Shown: positions 35,043 through 44,669 of the stretch, in pieces | Layout of the letters: each line of letters begins with the position of its first letter | How positions within the stretch are numbered: the stretch's first letter is position 1 | From: CAJQPP01 sp963793465 | GTDB taxonomy: Bacteria > Planctomycetota > Planctomycetia > Pirellulales > Pirellulaceae | Reading direction: 5' to 3' | Assembly: GCA_963793465.1 (NCBI GenBank) | Contig: CAWCAJ010000007.1 | Span: 1-64,000 of the forward strand | DNA: 64,000 nucleotides | Notes under the pieces: model-generated | What the model saw: the letters and a program-made list of their open reading frames with translations, nothing else | What the model was told of the DNA's origin: nothing | The model's database searches: none | Translations under genes and position numbers: made by a program

Positions 35043-35675
35043 CTATCGTGTTTCCGCCGCGGGAGTCAAGGCACTCTGATAGAGTCCGGAATTTTGTATG
35101 TAGCATGTTACCGCCGCGGGAGTCCGGTAACGAATGCTCTGTTGTTGGGCCACACGTCTCCGCAGGTCGCTGCTGCTGATTTGGATCATCGGAAATTCAA
35201 AGGCAAATTTCTTGATTTCCGCCAATCGTGCCGGGCTGGCGAAGGCCGCCAACAAGTCCAGTTCCGCCATCGAACCGAGGCGAGAGGCGACCAACGGAAT
35301 GGCCAGTTGGCAGATACGATGAGGGTCCTTCCAGCGACCAAAATCCTGCAGCGAATCACTGCCCAGCAGCAGGAACAGATCGTCAGCCGGATGCTCGGCA
35401 TGAATCGCTTCCAATGTGTCGACCGTGTAGCTGATGCCCTCGCGTTGCAACTCCTGGGTCGATACCTGAAAGCCGGGGTTGCCACCGATCGCCAATTGCA
35501 ACATTTCCAGGCGTTGCCGGTCTTTGGCCCGAGGTCCCTCGGGTTTGAGAGGGGAGATGCCGGCCGGTATGAACAACACCTGGTCGAGGTCGGCAGCTTC
35601 TCTGGCAAAGTCGGCCAACAACAAGTGTCCCAAGTGGACGGGATCGAACGAGCCGCCCAAAATTCCAAGTTTCAT
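35043..35675 (-). CDS. nadD: Nicotinate-nucleotide adenylyltransferase
   Basis: The 210-residue protein transfers AMP from ATP to nicotinate mononucleotide in NAD biosynthesis. The class signature GGSFDPVHLGHLLLA contains the (H/T)xGH element. ISSSDLRRRVAQQQSIRY matches the SSTxxR-type motif of nucleotidyltransferases. The length is as usual. It is cytosolic. The start ATG at 35675 directly precedes KLGILGGSFDP. It diverges from priA, with 136 bases between. Confidence 0.95.
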   Translation of the reverse strand: MKLGILGGSFDPVHLGHLLLADFAREAADLDQVLFIPAGISPLKPEGPRAKDRQRLEMLQLAIGGNPGFQVSTQELQREGISYTVDTLEAIHAEHPADDLFLLLGSDSLQDFGRWKDPHRICQLAIPLVASRLGSMAELDLLAAFASPARLAEIKKFAFEFPMIQISSSDLRRRVAQQQSIRYRTPAAVTCYIQNSGLYQSALTPAAETR

Positions 35676-35811
35676 CGAAGATTCTCTGCGGCGGTGTACA
35701 GCCAGTCATGAACACGGCAAACTAACACAAATGCCGCCGCGGTTCTACTTGATGACCGAAGGTGTCCGCGGTGCATTCTATTTTGAACCTGAAATGACCC
35801 GGGCAGTCGTG

Positions 35812-38109
35812 ATGGCGAAACAACAGGCACTTTTCGAAACCCAACCGGCGCCCTGGACACTGGATGACCAGGGGGATTGGATGGCCGTTCGTGTGGTATT
35901 CGCGCAACGGCCCTATGGTCCCTACGACTATGCATTACCGGCCAACCTGCGGGGCCGCTTGCAGCCGGGGCAAAGGGTCAAGGTTCCCCTGGGTCGGGGG
36001 AACCGCTCGATTCAGGGATACTGTGTGGCATTGATTTCACCCCAGGATGCAATGGCCGCTTCGGTGAACCCCACGCGGTTGAAGCCCGTCACCGCCATTG
36101 TGGATCCGCGGCCCTTGATACCGACGGGTCTGTTGCAGCTGGGCCAGTGGATCAGCGATCGCTGGCATTGCCCGCTGGGGGTAACGCTGGAAACCATCGT
36201 GCCGGTCGCGGTCCGCGAGCATTCCAATACCCGGGAGACGGTTTTTCTGCACAGCGACCCGCAGATCACGGCACAGTTGCCCGACCTGAAGTTATCTCCC
36301 CAGCAGCGATTGGCACTGGAAGTGCTTCGCGACAGCACCGATGCCCTGACACCCGCGGAATTGGCCAGGGCGGCGGGCTGCACGATCGGTCCCATCTCCG
36401 CGCTTCGCAAAAAAAAGTTCGTGCAACAGTCCACGATCCGCATCGAGCAGCGGACGCACGCGTTGGCCCCGGCCACCCGTCTGGCGAACCTGCAATTGAA
36501 TGTCGACCAGCAGGCGGCGTTGCACAGTATCGAAGGGGCCCTGGAACGCAATCAACACGAATCGATCCTGCTGCATGGCATCACCGGCAGCGGCAAGACG
36601 GAAGTCTATATCCAGGCCATTCAAAAGGTGATCGAATTCGGCAGGCAGGCGATCGTGTTGGTGCCCGAAATCAGCCTCACGCCTCAAACCAAACGCCGCT
36701 TTAATGAGCGCTTTGATCGCGTCGCCGTGTTGCACAGCAATTTGACCGGGGCGCAACGCGCCTGGCATTGGCGACAGATTGCCGCCGGCCACGTGCAGGT
36801 CGTGATCGGGGCCCGCAGCGCTATTTTTGCACCGGTTCCTCATCTCGGTTTGATCGTGTTGGACGAGGAGCACGACGGTTCATTCAAACAGGATACCGCC
36901 CCCCGCTATCACGCCCGCGATGTGGCGCGTTGGCGGAGCGAGCGTGAGAATGTTCCGCTGATCCTGGGGTCGGCGACCCCTTCCCTGGAAAGTTGGCAAC
37001 GCGGCCTGGCGGGAAAGTCCCGCATCGTCAGTTTGCCGCGGCGGATTCTGGACCTGCCTTTACCGGATGTGGCCACCATCGACTTGCGTGGCGAATTCGC
37101 CGGCCGCAACAGTCGCGGCGCCATCAGTCGCCCCCTGCATGCCGCGATGTTGAATTCCCTGCAATCGGGTGGCCAGGTGATTCTGTTGTTGAATCGCCGA
37201 GGTTATGCCACCACCATCCAGTGCCCGGAATGTGGGCATGTGTTGTACTGCCCGGATTGTGCGATTGCCATGACGCATCACCGTGACCGAAAATTCGTGA
37301 TGTGTCACTATTGTGACTTTCGACAACCCGAGCCGAACCGATGTGCCGAATGCAATTTCGCAGGAATCCGGTTCTGGGGTGTGGGGACCCAGCGGTTGGA
37401 GCAGGAGGTGATGGCCCGTTTTCCGGATTACAGCTGCCTGAGAATGGACACCGATTCGATGCAACGGCCGGGAAGCCACGAAGCTGCTCTGGATCTGTTT
37501 CGCGGGGGAGAACGTCAGATCCTGCTGGGTACCCAGATGATTGCCAAAGGACTGGATTTTCCGAATGTAACCCTGGTGGGCGTGATCAATGCGGACACGG
37601 CTTTGCACCTGCACGACTTTCGGGCCGGAGAGCGTACTTTCACCCTGATTACCCAGGTGGCCGGTCGCACCGGACGCGGTCCCCGCGGCGGGCGGGTCAT
37701 GGTGCAGACGTTCAATCCCGATCACCCCGCCATCGTGGCCGCCACCCGCCACGATTATCAGTCCTTTGCCACGGCCGAATTGGAGCATCGCCGCGAGTTT
37801 TCATGGCCACCTTTTGGCATTTTGGCACGCTATGTGGTCCGCGGTCCGGTGGAGGCGATTGCTCGTGAGATGTCGGAAAACCTGGCATCGCTGGCGGAGA
37901 ACTGGCCGGGATTGCAGCCGGATTGTCGCGTGATTGGCCCCGCCGAAGCACCGATCACCAAACTGCGTGGCAAGTATCGCTTCCATTTTCTGATGCATTG
38001 CCAGGAGGAACAGCGGCTGCATGACTGGGTCGCCTACGTCGAGGCTCAGACGCCGGAAATCGAAGACGTGCAGCATATTGTGGACGTCGACCCCCAGGAG
38101 ATGCTGTAG
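35812..38109 (+). CDS. priA: Primosomal protein N' (replication restart helicase)
   Basis: The 765-residue protein is PriA. The N-terminal 3'BD domain shows AQRPYGPYDYALP and RVKVPLGRGNRSIQGYC. Helicase motifs include Walker A GITGSGKTEVY, DEEH in VLDEEHDGSFKQ, and GTQMIAKGLDFPNVTLVGVINAD with the arginine-finger AGRTGRG. The zinc-binding region has eight cysteines (CPEC, CPDC, CHYC, CAEC). It reloads the replisome at stalled forks. The start was set to ATG 35812 (MAKQQALFETQPAPW); the frame runs open back to 35479, but those 111 residues do not resemble PriA. Confidence 0.95.
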   Translation: MAKQQALFETQPAPWTLDDQGDWMAVRVVFAQRPYGPYDYALPANLRGRLQPGQRVKVPLGRGNRSIQGYCVALISPQDAMAASVNPTRLKPVTAIVDPRPLIPTGLLQLGQWISDRWHCPLGVTLETIVPVAVREHSNTRETVFLHSDPQITAQLPDLKLSPQQRLALEVLRDSTDALTPAELARAAGCTIGPISALRKKKFVQQSTIRIEQRTHALAPATRLANLQLNVDQQAALHSIEGALERNQHESILLHGITGSGKTEVYIQAIQKVIEFGRQAIVLVPEISLTPQTKRRFNERFDRVAVLHSNLTGAQRAWHWRQIAAGHVQVVIGARSAIFAPVPHLGLIVLDEEHDGSFKQDTAPRYHARDVARWRSERENVPLILGSATPSLESWQRGLAGKSRIVSLPRRILDLPLPDVATIDLRGEFAGRNSRGAISRPLHAAMLNSLQSGGQVILLLNRRGYATTIQCPECGHVLYCPDCAIAMTHHRDRKFVMCHYCDFRQPEPNRCAECNFAGIRFWGVGTQRLEQEVMARFPDYSCLRMDTDSMQRPGSHEAALDLFRGGERQILLGTQMIAKGLDFPNVTLVGVINADTALHLHDFRAGERTFTLITQVAGRTGRGPRGGRVMVQTFNPDHPAIVAATRHDYQSFATAELEHRREFSWPPFGILARYVVRGPVEAIAREMSENLASLAENWPGLQPDCRVIGPAEAPITKLRGKYRFHFLMHCQEEQRLHDWVAYVEAQTPEIEDVQHIVDVDPQEML

Positions 38110-38209
38110 CCCGGGCAGCAGCGACCCCATTGAATCGCCCTATCCGGCAGTTCGCTCGGCAGCCTAGAATGGGCAAAGAACTCCTGCTCGTCCCCTGCTG
38201 CGCGTCCCC

Positions 38210-40183
38210 ATGTCGTATCGTTCCATCAAGCGAGTGCTCGGCGAAAACAGTCTCGAGCGCAAATGCCGCGTCCTGTTCGGCTTTTGTATGCTGGTCTTGA
38301 TTGGTGGCTCTTTCTGGGGCGTGATGCGATTGACCGAGAACTTCATTCGCGAGGAGACTCGCAAAAAAGCCAAGGAAATGCTGGTGACGCACCTGCTGCG
38401 GGTGCACCTGGCTTCCACGGCCACCACCGGCGAGCAGGAGGAGCGGCCCGAGTTTATGAAAGAGGTCACACCGCGGTTCTCACGGTTCAACGCCCAGATC
38501 GATGCGATTGCCCTGGATAACCAGGTTCAACGCAACGACATTGTCACCCGACTACCCGCGGATGAAGTGGAATTGCGTCGCGTGAGGGAACTGGTCGCCA
38601 AGTTTCAAAGCACTCAAATCCGTGAGCATTTTCGAGGGTATCAACCTGCCGACGATGGCGTGCTGGGTGAAGCCGTCGATCGATCCAAACAGGATTTTTC
38701 GGACCTGCAGATTGTGGAAGAGACCGACGATTCATTTCTCGAGAATGCCAACATTCCGGAAATGTACGTGGACCGGTTCGCGCCCGACGATCGGTACCAG
38801 TTTTACCAGCCCATCATTTTCACCAACACCTGTACCAGCTGTCATGCGCCCGCCACCCACAATCCGGAAACCAATCAATGGAGCATTTTGCCGGCTAATG
38901 ATGTGCAGGGGTTTGGCTCGCAGGTTCAACCGCTTCCGCCAATGTACGTGATTCGTTTGACGCTGTCCCACAAGGATGCCAATGCGGGGTTGAATCAATC
39001 GCGTGCGATATTGTTGGCCACAGCCATTATCACGGCATTCCTGTCGACGGCGGCCCTGTACGTGATCATCCGCTATGTGATCGTCAAGCCGCTTAAACAT
39101 CTGCAGGGAGTCATCAAGGAAGTGTCCGATGGCAACATGGATGTCCGTTCGGACTTGAACACCGGTGACGAATTCGAAGAACTTTCCAAATCGCTGAACA
39201 AGATGTTGCGGCACCTGGCAGATTCACAGGCTGAATTGGAGGCGGTGAACGTGGACCTGGATCGTAAAGTGGACGAGCAAGCCCAGTTGACGATGAAACT
39301 CTACGAAACGAATCAGATCAAGAGTGACTTCCTGGCCAACATGAGCCATGAATTGCGGACGCCCTTGAATAGCATCATCGGGTTTTCCGAAGTGCTTGCC
39401 GAGATCGACACACTCAACGAAAAACAGCGTGGTTACGCCCGCAATATTCGTGGTTCCGGCCATGTGCTGTTGGAGTTGATCAATGACATTCTGGATTTGG
39501 CCAAGCTGGAAGCGGGAAAGACCGAGGTACGGGCTCAGGATTTCTCCATCTCCGCGCTGGTCGAGGAACTGGGCGAGATGATTCGACCGCTGGCCGAGAA
39601 AAAGAACATCAAAGTGCAAATTCGGGTGGACGACGGGATCCCGCCCCTCCACCAGGATCAGGGAAAAGTGCGACAGGTCCTGACCAACCTGTTGTCCAAT
39701 GCCATCAAATTTACGCCCGAGGGCGGTCGCATCCGTACCCAGGTTTCGCTGGATGGTGACGATGTGACCTTGCAGGTTCAGGATACCGGCGTGGGAATCG
39801 CCGCCGAGGACCGCACGATTATCTTCGAAAAATTTCGACAAGCTCCTTCCACAATTGGTATCGATTCGCTGACCCGCAAACACTCCGGCACCGGCTTGGG
39901 CTTGTCCATCGTGCGTGAACTCTGCATTCTTTTAGGTGGCACCATTGAAGTGGAAAGTGAAGTGGGCAAAGGCAGCGTGTTTACGGTCGTATTGCCCTGC
40001 CGCTACGAAAAGTTACCCGGGATACAATCCGAATTGGCAGATCAGCTGGATCAATTCGCCAAGGCCCAACGCGCTGCCAACGGACGGGGCGTGCATCCCG
40101 GTGTTTCCAGCAACGTCGGCGGGACAGACCTGCCGGCCGATCGAGAGGCTTCGTCGGCGACGGCCTCCGACCATCCTGTTTGA
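38210..40183 (+). CDS. Histidine kinase with a periplasmic c-type heme sensor domain
   Basis: The 657-residue kinase has membrane helix 1 at about 21-40, a periplasmic DUF3365/Tll0287-like domain from about 45 to 260 with a single covalent-heme motif CTSCH at 208-212, and membrane helix 2 at about 264-290. A HAMP domain follows (about 285-335), then a coiled linker, HisKA with MSHELRTPLN (His380), and an HATPase domain (GVGIAAED, GTGLGLSIV). Heme suggests redox or gas sensing; the signal is inference. There is no cognate regulator nearby. The start ATG 38210 lies 100 bases after priA, so co-transcription is possible but not certain. Confidence 0.88.
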   Translation: MSYRSIKRVLGENSLERKCRVLFGFCMLVLIGGSFWGVMRLTENFIREETRKKAKEMLVTHLLRVHLASTATTGEQEERPEFMKEVTPRFSRFNAQIDAIALDNQVQRNDIVTRLPADEVELRRVRELVAKFQSTQIREHFRGYQPADDGVLGEAVDRSKQDFSDLQIVEETDDSFLENANIPEMYVDRFAPDDRYQFYQPIIFTNTCTSCHAPATHNPETNQWSILPANDVQGFGSQVQPLPPMYVIRLTLSHKDANAGLNQSRAILLATAIITAFLSTAALYVIIRYVIVKPLKHLQGVIKEVSDGNMDVRSDLNTGDEFEELSKSLNKMLRHLADSQAELEAVNVDLDRKVDEQAQLTMKLYETNQIKSDFLANMSHELRTPLNSIIGFSEVLAEIDTLNEKQRGYARNIRGSGHVLLELINDILDLAKLEAGKTEVRAQDFSISALVEELGEMIRPLAEKKNIKVQIRVDDGIPPLHQDQGKVRQVLTNLLSNAIKFTPEGGRIRTQVSLDGDDVTLQVQDTGVGIAAEDRTIIFEKFRQAPSTIGIDSLTRKHSGTGLGLSIVRELCILLGGTIEVESEVGKGSVFTVVLPCRYEKLPGIQSELADQLDQFAKAQRAANGRGVHPGVSSNVGGTDLPADREASSATASDHPV

Positions 40184-40252
40184 TCGCTGGCCCGTAAATG
40201 CAACGATCACTTCCTGACACGTCCCTGGGAGTGACCACCGTAGGGTGGCCCC

Positions 40253-40300
40253 GACTCCCGGAAACTGCGACTCCCAGAAACTGCGACTCCCAGAAACTGC
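40253..40300. repeat. 16-bp tandem repeat, three units
   Basis: Three 16-bp units (40253-40268, 40269-40284, 40285-40300) with the form GACTCCC[G/A]GAAACTGC lie directly upstream of the RNase HI gene. The last two are identical; the first differs at one base. This is non-coding. Confidence 0.92.
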
Positions 40301-40338
40301 CAGTTGTGTTTAATTGAATCGGTTTGAATTGAAACGAT

Positions 40339-40812
40339 ATGCCTGAAGACAACGGAAACCGGATTGAAGTCGAACTCTACACCGATGGGGCGTGTAGCGG
40401 TAACCCAGGCCCCGGCGGTTGGGCCCTGATCCTGAAACACCTGCCCAGCGGGACCGAAACGGAGGCCTCCGGCGGTGCCCAGGATACCACCAATAACCGT
40501 ATGGAGCTGCAGGCGGTCGTCGAGGGGTTGCAGCGGCTAAAACGTGCCGTGCGTGTGGAGCTGTTCACCGATAGTGTGTATGTCGGCAAGGGAATGACCG
40601 AATGGATGCCCAAGTGGAAACAGAACGGCTGGAAACGGAAGGAAAAATCCAGGTTGGTACCGGTCAAAAACGTCGACCTGTGGCAACAGCTGGACGAACT
40701 GCTGCAAAAGCACTCTGTAAAATACACCCGGGTTGCCGGTCATAGCGGCCATCCGGAGAATGATCGTTGTGACGAACTGGCGGTGGCGGCGTACCAAAAG
40801 TATCTGCGTTAA
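40339..40812 (+). CDS. rnhA: Ribonuclease HI
   Basis: The 157-residue protein cleaves the RNA strand of RNA-DNA hybrids. The four acidic catalytic positions are visible: Asp16 in YTDGACSGNPG, the glutamate in NNRMELQ, Asp in LFTDSVYV, and the final aspartate in NDRCDELA, with the flexible histidine in RVAGHSGHPENDR. Length and motif spacing are standard. The ATG start at 40339 is the only sensible one. A tandem repeat block precedes it, and a dual-FHA gene follows after 147 bases. Confidence 0.95.
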   Translation: MPEDNGNRIEVELYTDGACSGNPGPGGWALILKHLPSGTETEASGGAQDTTNNRMELQAVVEGLQRLKRAVRVELFTDSVYVGKGMTEWMPKWKQNGWKRKEKSRLVPVKNVDLWQQLDELLQKHSVKYTRVAGHSGHPENDRCDELAVAAYQKYLR

Positions 40813-40959
40813 GCAGCTGTCAGCCGGCAAGGTCCGATGGCAACTGGAATCGGCGAACAGCAGATGGTCTGCCCTTGGTTGCCGGGACGAAATTGACCCA
40901 GTCCAGCCGGCGGAACCGAGCCTAATGGAAACGTATCAACCCCGCATCGGAACGGACAA

Positions 40960-41709
40960 GTGAAACGACCCCACATTTCTTCCTGGACCATTGGTTCCAA
41001 TCCGCAATGTGATATTGTGGTCAGTGCGCCTTGCGTCGCTGAGCAGCATTGCCGCATCAGCTATGCCCAGGGGCGCTGGCAGATCGAGGATCTGCAATCG
41101 TCTACGGGTACATGGGTCGAAGGGCTGCGGATCGATTCTCCCCACAACGTCCTCCGCGGCATGGAGGTTCGCCTGGGTGCCGAGACCCCGTTGGATTGGA
41201 GCCGGCTTCCCAACCCGGCCCCCCAAGTCACGATCGGCCGATCCCCGGACAATGATATTGTCCTGAACGATCCCGAAGTCGCCGAATATCACGCCAGGAT
41301 TCGCTGCACGCCCGGCGGGTTGATCCTGCAGGACCTGGATTCCCCGGCAGGCACTTTCGTAGGTCGCTCACGGGAACGAGTTCAATCACGTCCCCTGGCA
41401 TTGTCGGAACGTGTGCAATTTGGCAGCACTTGCAGTACCGTGAATCAACTGCTGAGTCAGGCGGCCGTAAATAACCCAGCGGTTGCGAACTGGATGTCAC
41501 GGAACCCGATGACGGCTCCCCCCACCTGGGTTTCGGGCAGGAAATTCCTGATCGTGGCAGCCCTGGCCGCATTTACGATTTTCGGGTTCGTCGTCGTCAA
41601 ATACTTTCCGGGTTGGGAAAACGGCAGCGACGCCGATACAGCCGATTCGGCAATCGAGGCACCGGCTGAAGGGCTGCAGACCGCACCCGCCCGGCCAACG
41701 GCCAATTGA
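40960..41709 (+). CDS. Tandem FHA-domain protein with C-terminal membrane anchor
   Basis: The 249-residue protein has two forkhead-associated domains. The first (about 1-70) shows SNPQCDIVVS, EQHCRIS and LQSSTGTWVEG. The second (about 88-160) shows IGRSPDNDIVLNDPEVAEYHARI and DLDSPAGTFVG. Such domains bind phosphothreonine peptides. A hydrophobic helix at about 197-215 (FLIVAALAAFTIFGFVVVKYF) is followed by a short acidic tail outside, so the FHA part should face the cytoplasm. The start is GTG 40960; no ATG precedes the first beta strand in frame. It could recruit a Ser/Thr kinase substrate to the membrane, but no kinase gene is near. Confidence 0.85.
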   Translation: MKRPHISSWTIGSNPQCDIVVSAPCVAEQHCRISYAQGRWQIEDLQSSTGTWVEGLRIDSPHNVLRGMEVRLGAETPLDWSRLPNPAPQVTIGRSPDNDIVLNDPEVAEYHARIRCTPGGLILQDLDSPAGTFVGRSRERVQSRPLALSERVQFGSTCSTVNQLLSQAAVNNPAVANWMSRNPMTAPPTWVSGRKFLIVAALAAFTIFGFVVVKYFPGWENGSDADTADSAIEAPAEGLQTAPARPTAN

Positions 41710-41761
41710 ACCAGGCCGCTATCGATGTTTCCTTGAGCGGCTGTCAACCGCACACGGGCGT

Positions 41762-42370
41762 TCAATTCAGGCTGGCGGTTATCAGGATCACGGAAGTGGA
41801 AGAAGTCGTGGAGCTTCCCACCAGACCAGGCTGATCCAGCTCCAGCAACTGCGTCGATTGCACTTCCGTTTGACCGATGTCAGGTGTGGCCTCGTCACCG
41901 ACCTGCTCCACGATCCGTGAGGATTCGAACACCAATTTCACGGCGAGCTTTCCGTCTGGCTGCCGGTGCGGGGTTACCTGCACGCGGGAACCGACATCCA
42001 CCGCCTGAACATTCCGCACGGTTCCGTTGCGGGTATTGGCTGTGCCGGTCGTGATACTGGCCCGCCGCCCGAATTGCACGTGGCTCATGATCCCGTTGAG
42101 CGCGCTCAGTCGAATGGTCTCGATCGATTGCACACTCGAGTCCTCTGCCGGTTCGGTTACCATTTTCATGATCTCGGCCGTGGTGCAGGTCGGGCTGAGG
42201 GGCTTCGCCAAATGGTACACGGTCAACTGAATGGTGAACATTTCCGGTGCGGGTTGCACACGGGTGTCGATCTCGGCAAGGGAGTCCGGTTCCTGGGCGA
42301 AGCCGTTACTGGACGCCAGCAGTAAAAAAGTCAATTGCCAGCAGAAAACGCAGGAGTGGGTTGGTCGCAT
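41762..42370 (-). CDS. Secreted protein with secretin-like beta segment
   Basis: The 202-residue product has a signal peptide (hydrophobic LTFLLLASSNGF, cleavage after FAQ). The mature part includes MFTIQLTVYHL, HVQFGRRASITTGTA and DVGSRVQVTPHRQPDGKLAVKLVFESS. This last pattern resembles the beta strands of type II/III secretin cores, although the protein is too short to be a secretin. A secretin-related or amyloid-like small protein is possible; no function is assigned. ATG 42370 is preferred over an in-frame start 11 codons upstream. It converges with the FHA gene and diverges from recG. Confidence 0.6.
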   Translation of the reverse strand: MRPTHSCVFCWQLTFLLLASSNGFAQEPDSLAEIDTRVQPAPEMFTIQLTVYHLAKPLSPTCTTAEIMKMVTEPAEDSSVQSIETIRLSALNGIMSHVQFGRRASITTGTANTRNGTVRNVQAVDVGSRVQVTPHRQPDGKLAVKLVFESSRIVEQVGDEATPDIGQTEVQSTQLLELDQPGLVGSSTTSSTSVILITASLN

Positions 42371-42561
42371 GATGGTTCCCCAGGTGCCAAATTGAAATTC
42401 CATTCCGGGTCCGAGCTGCTCTTCGTCAGCAGCTGAGCCCGCTGGTGTCGGACATTGTAGTTCCCCGAAGAGCCGGCAGGAACCATCGCGTCACGAAAGC
42501 TGGCTGGATCCGGGGATCCGAACTGTTTGCCAGCCCGACAGTAGCGCGGTATTTTTACGCC

Positions 42562-44658
42562 ATGCCACAAGCCAACAAGAAAAATCGTCCCGCGTTGGAC
42601 CTGCAATCGCCCGTGCAGTTCCTGAAAGGCGTGGGGCCGCAACGTGCCGAATTGCTGCAGAAACTGGGGCTGACGACGGTTGCCGAGGTGCTGTTTTTTT
42701 TCCCTCGTGACTACCAGAACTTCAGTCAGATGGTGGAGATCGATGCGTTGCAGGAGGAGATCTCTGCCAGCGTCATTGGGAACGTCGTGGATACGCAGGA
42801 GTGGGCAACGCGGGCCGGGACGCACGTGTTTGCGGTGCTGATCGAGCGGGAAAAGCAGTTTCTACGCGGGATCTGGTTCAATCAGCCCTACCTGAAAAAG
42901 AAATTTTCGGCGGGGCAGTTGGTGATGCTGCAGGGTGTACCCAAATGCAAAGAGGGTCGTTGGGAGATGGTGCATGGCCGGGTCACCTGGTTCGCAGCGG
43001 ACGAAGAACCCAGTCGTGGTACGATCGTGCCGGTGTACTCGCTGACCAGCGGGCTGAATCAACGCAAAATGCGGCAGATCGTGGCGGATTGCGTCGCAAC
43101 CTATGGGGACCTGGTGGTGGACGTATTGCCGGAGTCATTGCGCAAACCCCGTCAATTGCTGGATATCCGGACCGCGATTCAGCAGATTCATCATCCTCCC
43201 GATGAACCGGCATTGCTCCAGGCGCGGGCTCGATTCGTCTATCAGGAATTCCTGGTGTTGCAGGCTGCATTGGCGATGCGTCGCGGCCGGTTGCAAGCGG
43301 ACCGCAACGCACCCCCGCTGCCGCTGGATGCCAGAATTCAGGCGCGAATTCTCAGACGGTTTCCTTTTCCGCTTTCCGAGTCCCAGCAGACAGCCGTCGT
43401 CGAGATCGCTCAGGATATGGCCCGCGACATTCCCATGAACCGTTTGCTGCACGGTGAAGTGGGGAGTGGCAAAACGGCCGTGGCCACGTTCGCCATGCTG
43501 CTGGCGGTGGCGCACGGCAGGCAGGCCGTCCTGATGGCGCCCACCGATTTATTGGCCCGCCAGCATGTGCGGTCCCTGCAAACCTGGCTGAAGAACGGCC
43601 GTGTCCGAGTGGCCGCCTGGACCGGCTCACAAACTGCCAGTGAACGGAAAGCGCTGGCCGAAGAGATTCAGACTGGGCGAATACAGATCGTGGTGGGCAC
43701 CCATGCCTTGTTGGCGGCAGCTCCGAAATTCGCCAACCTGGCCCTGGTGGTTATTGACGAGCAACACAAGTTTGGCGTGCGGCAACGATCCCAGCTGCGT
43801 GATTCCGGGATCAACCCGCATTATCTCGTGATGACGGCGACCCCCATCCCGCGCACTGTTTCCATGACGGCGTTTGGGGATCTGGACGTTTCCACGTTGG
43901 AAAAGCCGGCAGCACGACAACATGCGATTCACACCTACCTGGGTACGGAGGATACGCGGGAAAGCTGGTGGGAATTTGTCCGTCAAAAACTCCGTGAAGG
44001 CCGACAAGCCTATGTCGTGGCACCGCTGGTGGAATCGGATGAGACCTGTAAATGGTCCAGCGCCGAATCCCTGTTGGAAGCACTGGCCAACGGCCCGCTG
44101 GAGGCGTTTCGGATCGACATCCTGCATGGGCGTCAAAAAGCCGCTGAAAAGGAAGCCGTGCTGTTGGGGTTTCAGCGGGGACTAACCCAGGTTCTGGTGG
44201 CGACCAGTGTGATCGAGGTGGGAATCAATGTTCCCAATGCAACAGTCATGACCATCGAATCGGGGGAGCGGTTCGGGCTGTCCCAACTTCATCAGTTACG
44301 GGGCCGGGTCAGTCGGGGCGATCACGCCGGATACGTGTGTGTCTTTCCAGCGGGCGACGACGAAAGCGGACGGCAGCGGTTGCAGACGTTTGTGGATAGT
44401 CAGAATGGCTTCGAATTGGCCGAAAGAGACTTCGCCATGCGGGGTCCCGGAAACCTGTTTGGTTCCCAACAGCATGGGATGCCGCCCCTGCGGATCGCAG
44501 ACCTTTTGAAAGATGAAGCGTTGTTGCTGCAGGCCCGTCAGGATGCCCGACAGTTGATTGAGCAGGATCCCGACATGGCGCACCCAGAACTGGCACGCCT
44601 GCGTCAGATGATCGTCGCTCGGTACGGGGCATCGCTGGAAATCAGTGACGTCGGATGA
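42562..44658 (+). CDS. recG: ATP-dependent DNA helicase RecG
   Basis: The 698-residue protein remodels stalled forks and Holliday junctions. The N-terminal wedge domain shows SPVQFLKGVGPQRAELLQKLGL and DVLFFFPRDY-like LFFFPRDYQ. Helicase motifs include Walker A GEVGSGKT, DEQH in VVIDEQHKFGVRQR, TATPIPRT, and the C-terminal motif ATSVIEVGINVPNATVM with QLRGRVSRG. The length is typical. The start MPQANKKNRPAL (ATG 42562) was chosen because the 39 upstream codons resemble nothing in RecG. It converges with mqnE 11 bases downstream. Confidence 0.95.
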   Translation: MPQANKKNRPALDLQSPVQFLKGVGPQRAELLQKLGLTTVAEVLFFFPRDYQNFSQMVEIDALQEEISASVIGNVVDTQEWATRAGTHVFAVLIEREKQFLRGIWFNQPYLKKKFSAGQLVMLQGVPKCKEGRWEMVHGRVTWFAADEEPSRGTIVPVYSLTSGLNQRKMRQIVADCVATYGDLVVDVLPESLRKPRQLLDIRTAIQQIHHPPDEPALLQARARFVYQEFLVLQAALAMRRGRLQADRNAPPLPLDARIQARILRRFPFPLSESQQTAVVEIAQDMARDIPMNRLLHGEVGSGKTAVATFAMLLAVAHGRQAVLMAPTDLLARQHVRSLQTWLKNGRVRVAAWTGSQTASERKALAEEIQTGRIQIVVGTHALLAAAPKFANLALVVIDEQHKFGVRQRSQLRDSGINPHYLVMTATPIPRTVSMTAFGDLDVSTLEKPAARQHAIHTYLGTEDTRESWWEFVRQKLREGRQAYVVAPLVESDETCKWSSAESLLEALANGPLEAFRIDILHGRQKAAEKEAVLLGFQRGLTQVLVATSVIEVGINVPNATVMTIESGERFGLSQLHQLRGRVSRGDHAGYVCVFPAGDDESGRQRLQTFVDSQNGFELAERDFAMRGPGNLFGSQQHGMPPLRIADLLKDEALLLQARQDARQLIEQDPDMAHPELARLRQMIVARYGASLEISDVG

Positions 44659-44669
44659 TCAGGAAGCCG

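Noticed and set aside
40733..40963. A short plus-strand frame ending on the GTG start of the FHA gene
   Set aside because: It overlaps the rnhA end in another frame and has no ribosome site or conserved feature.
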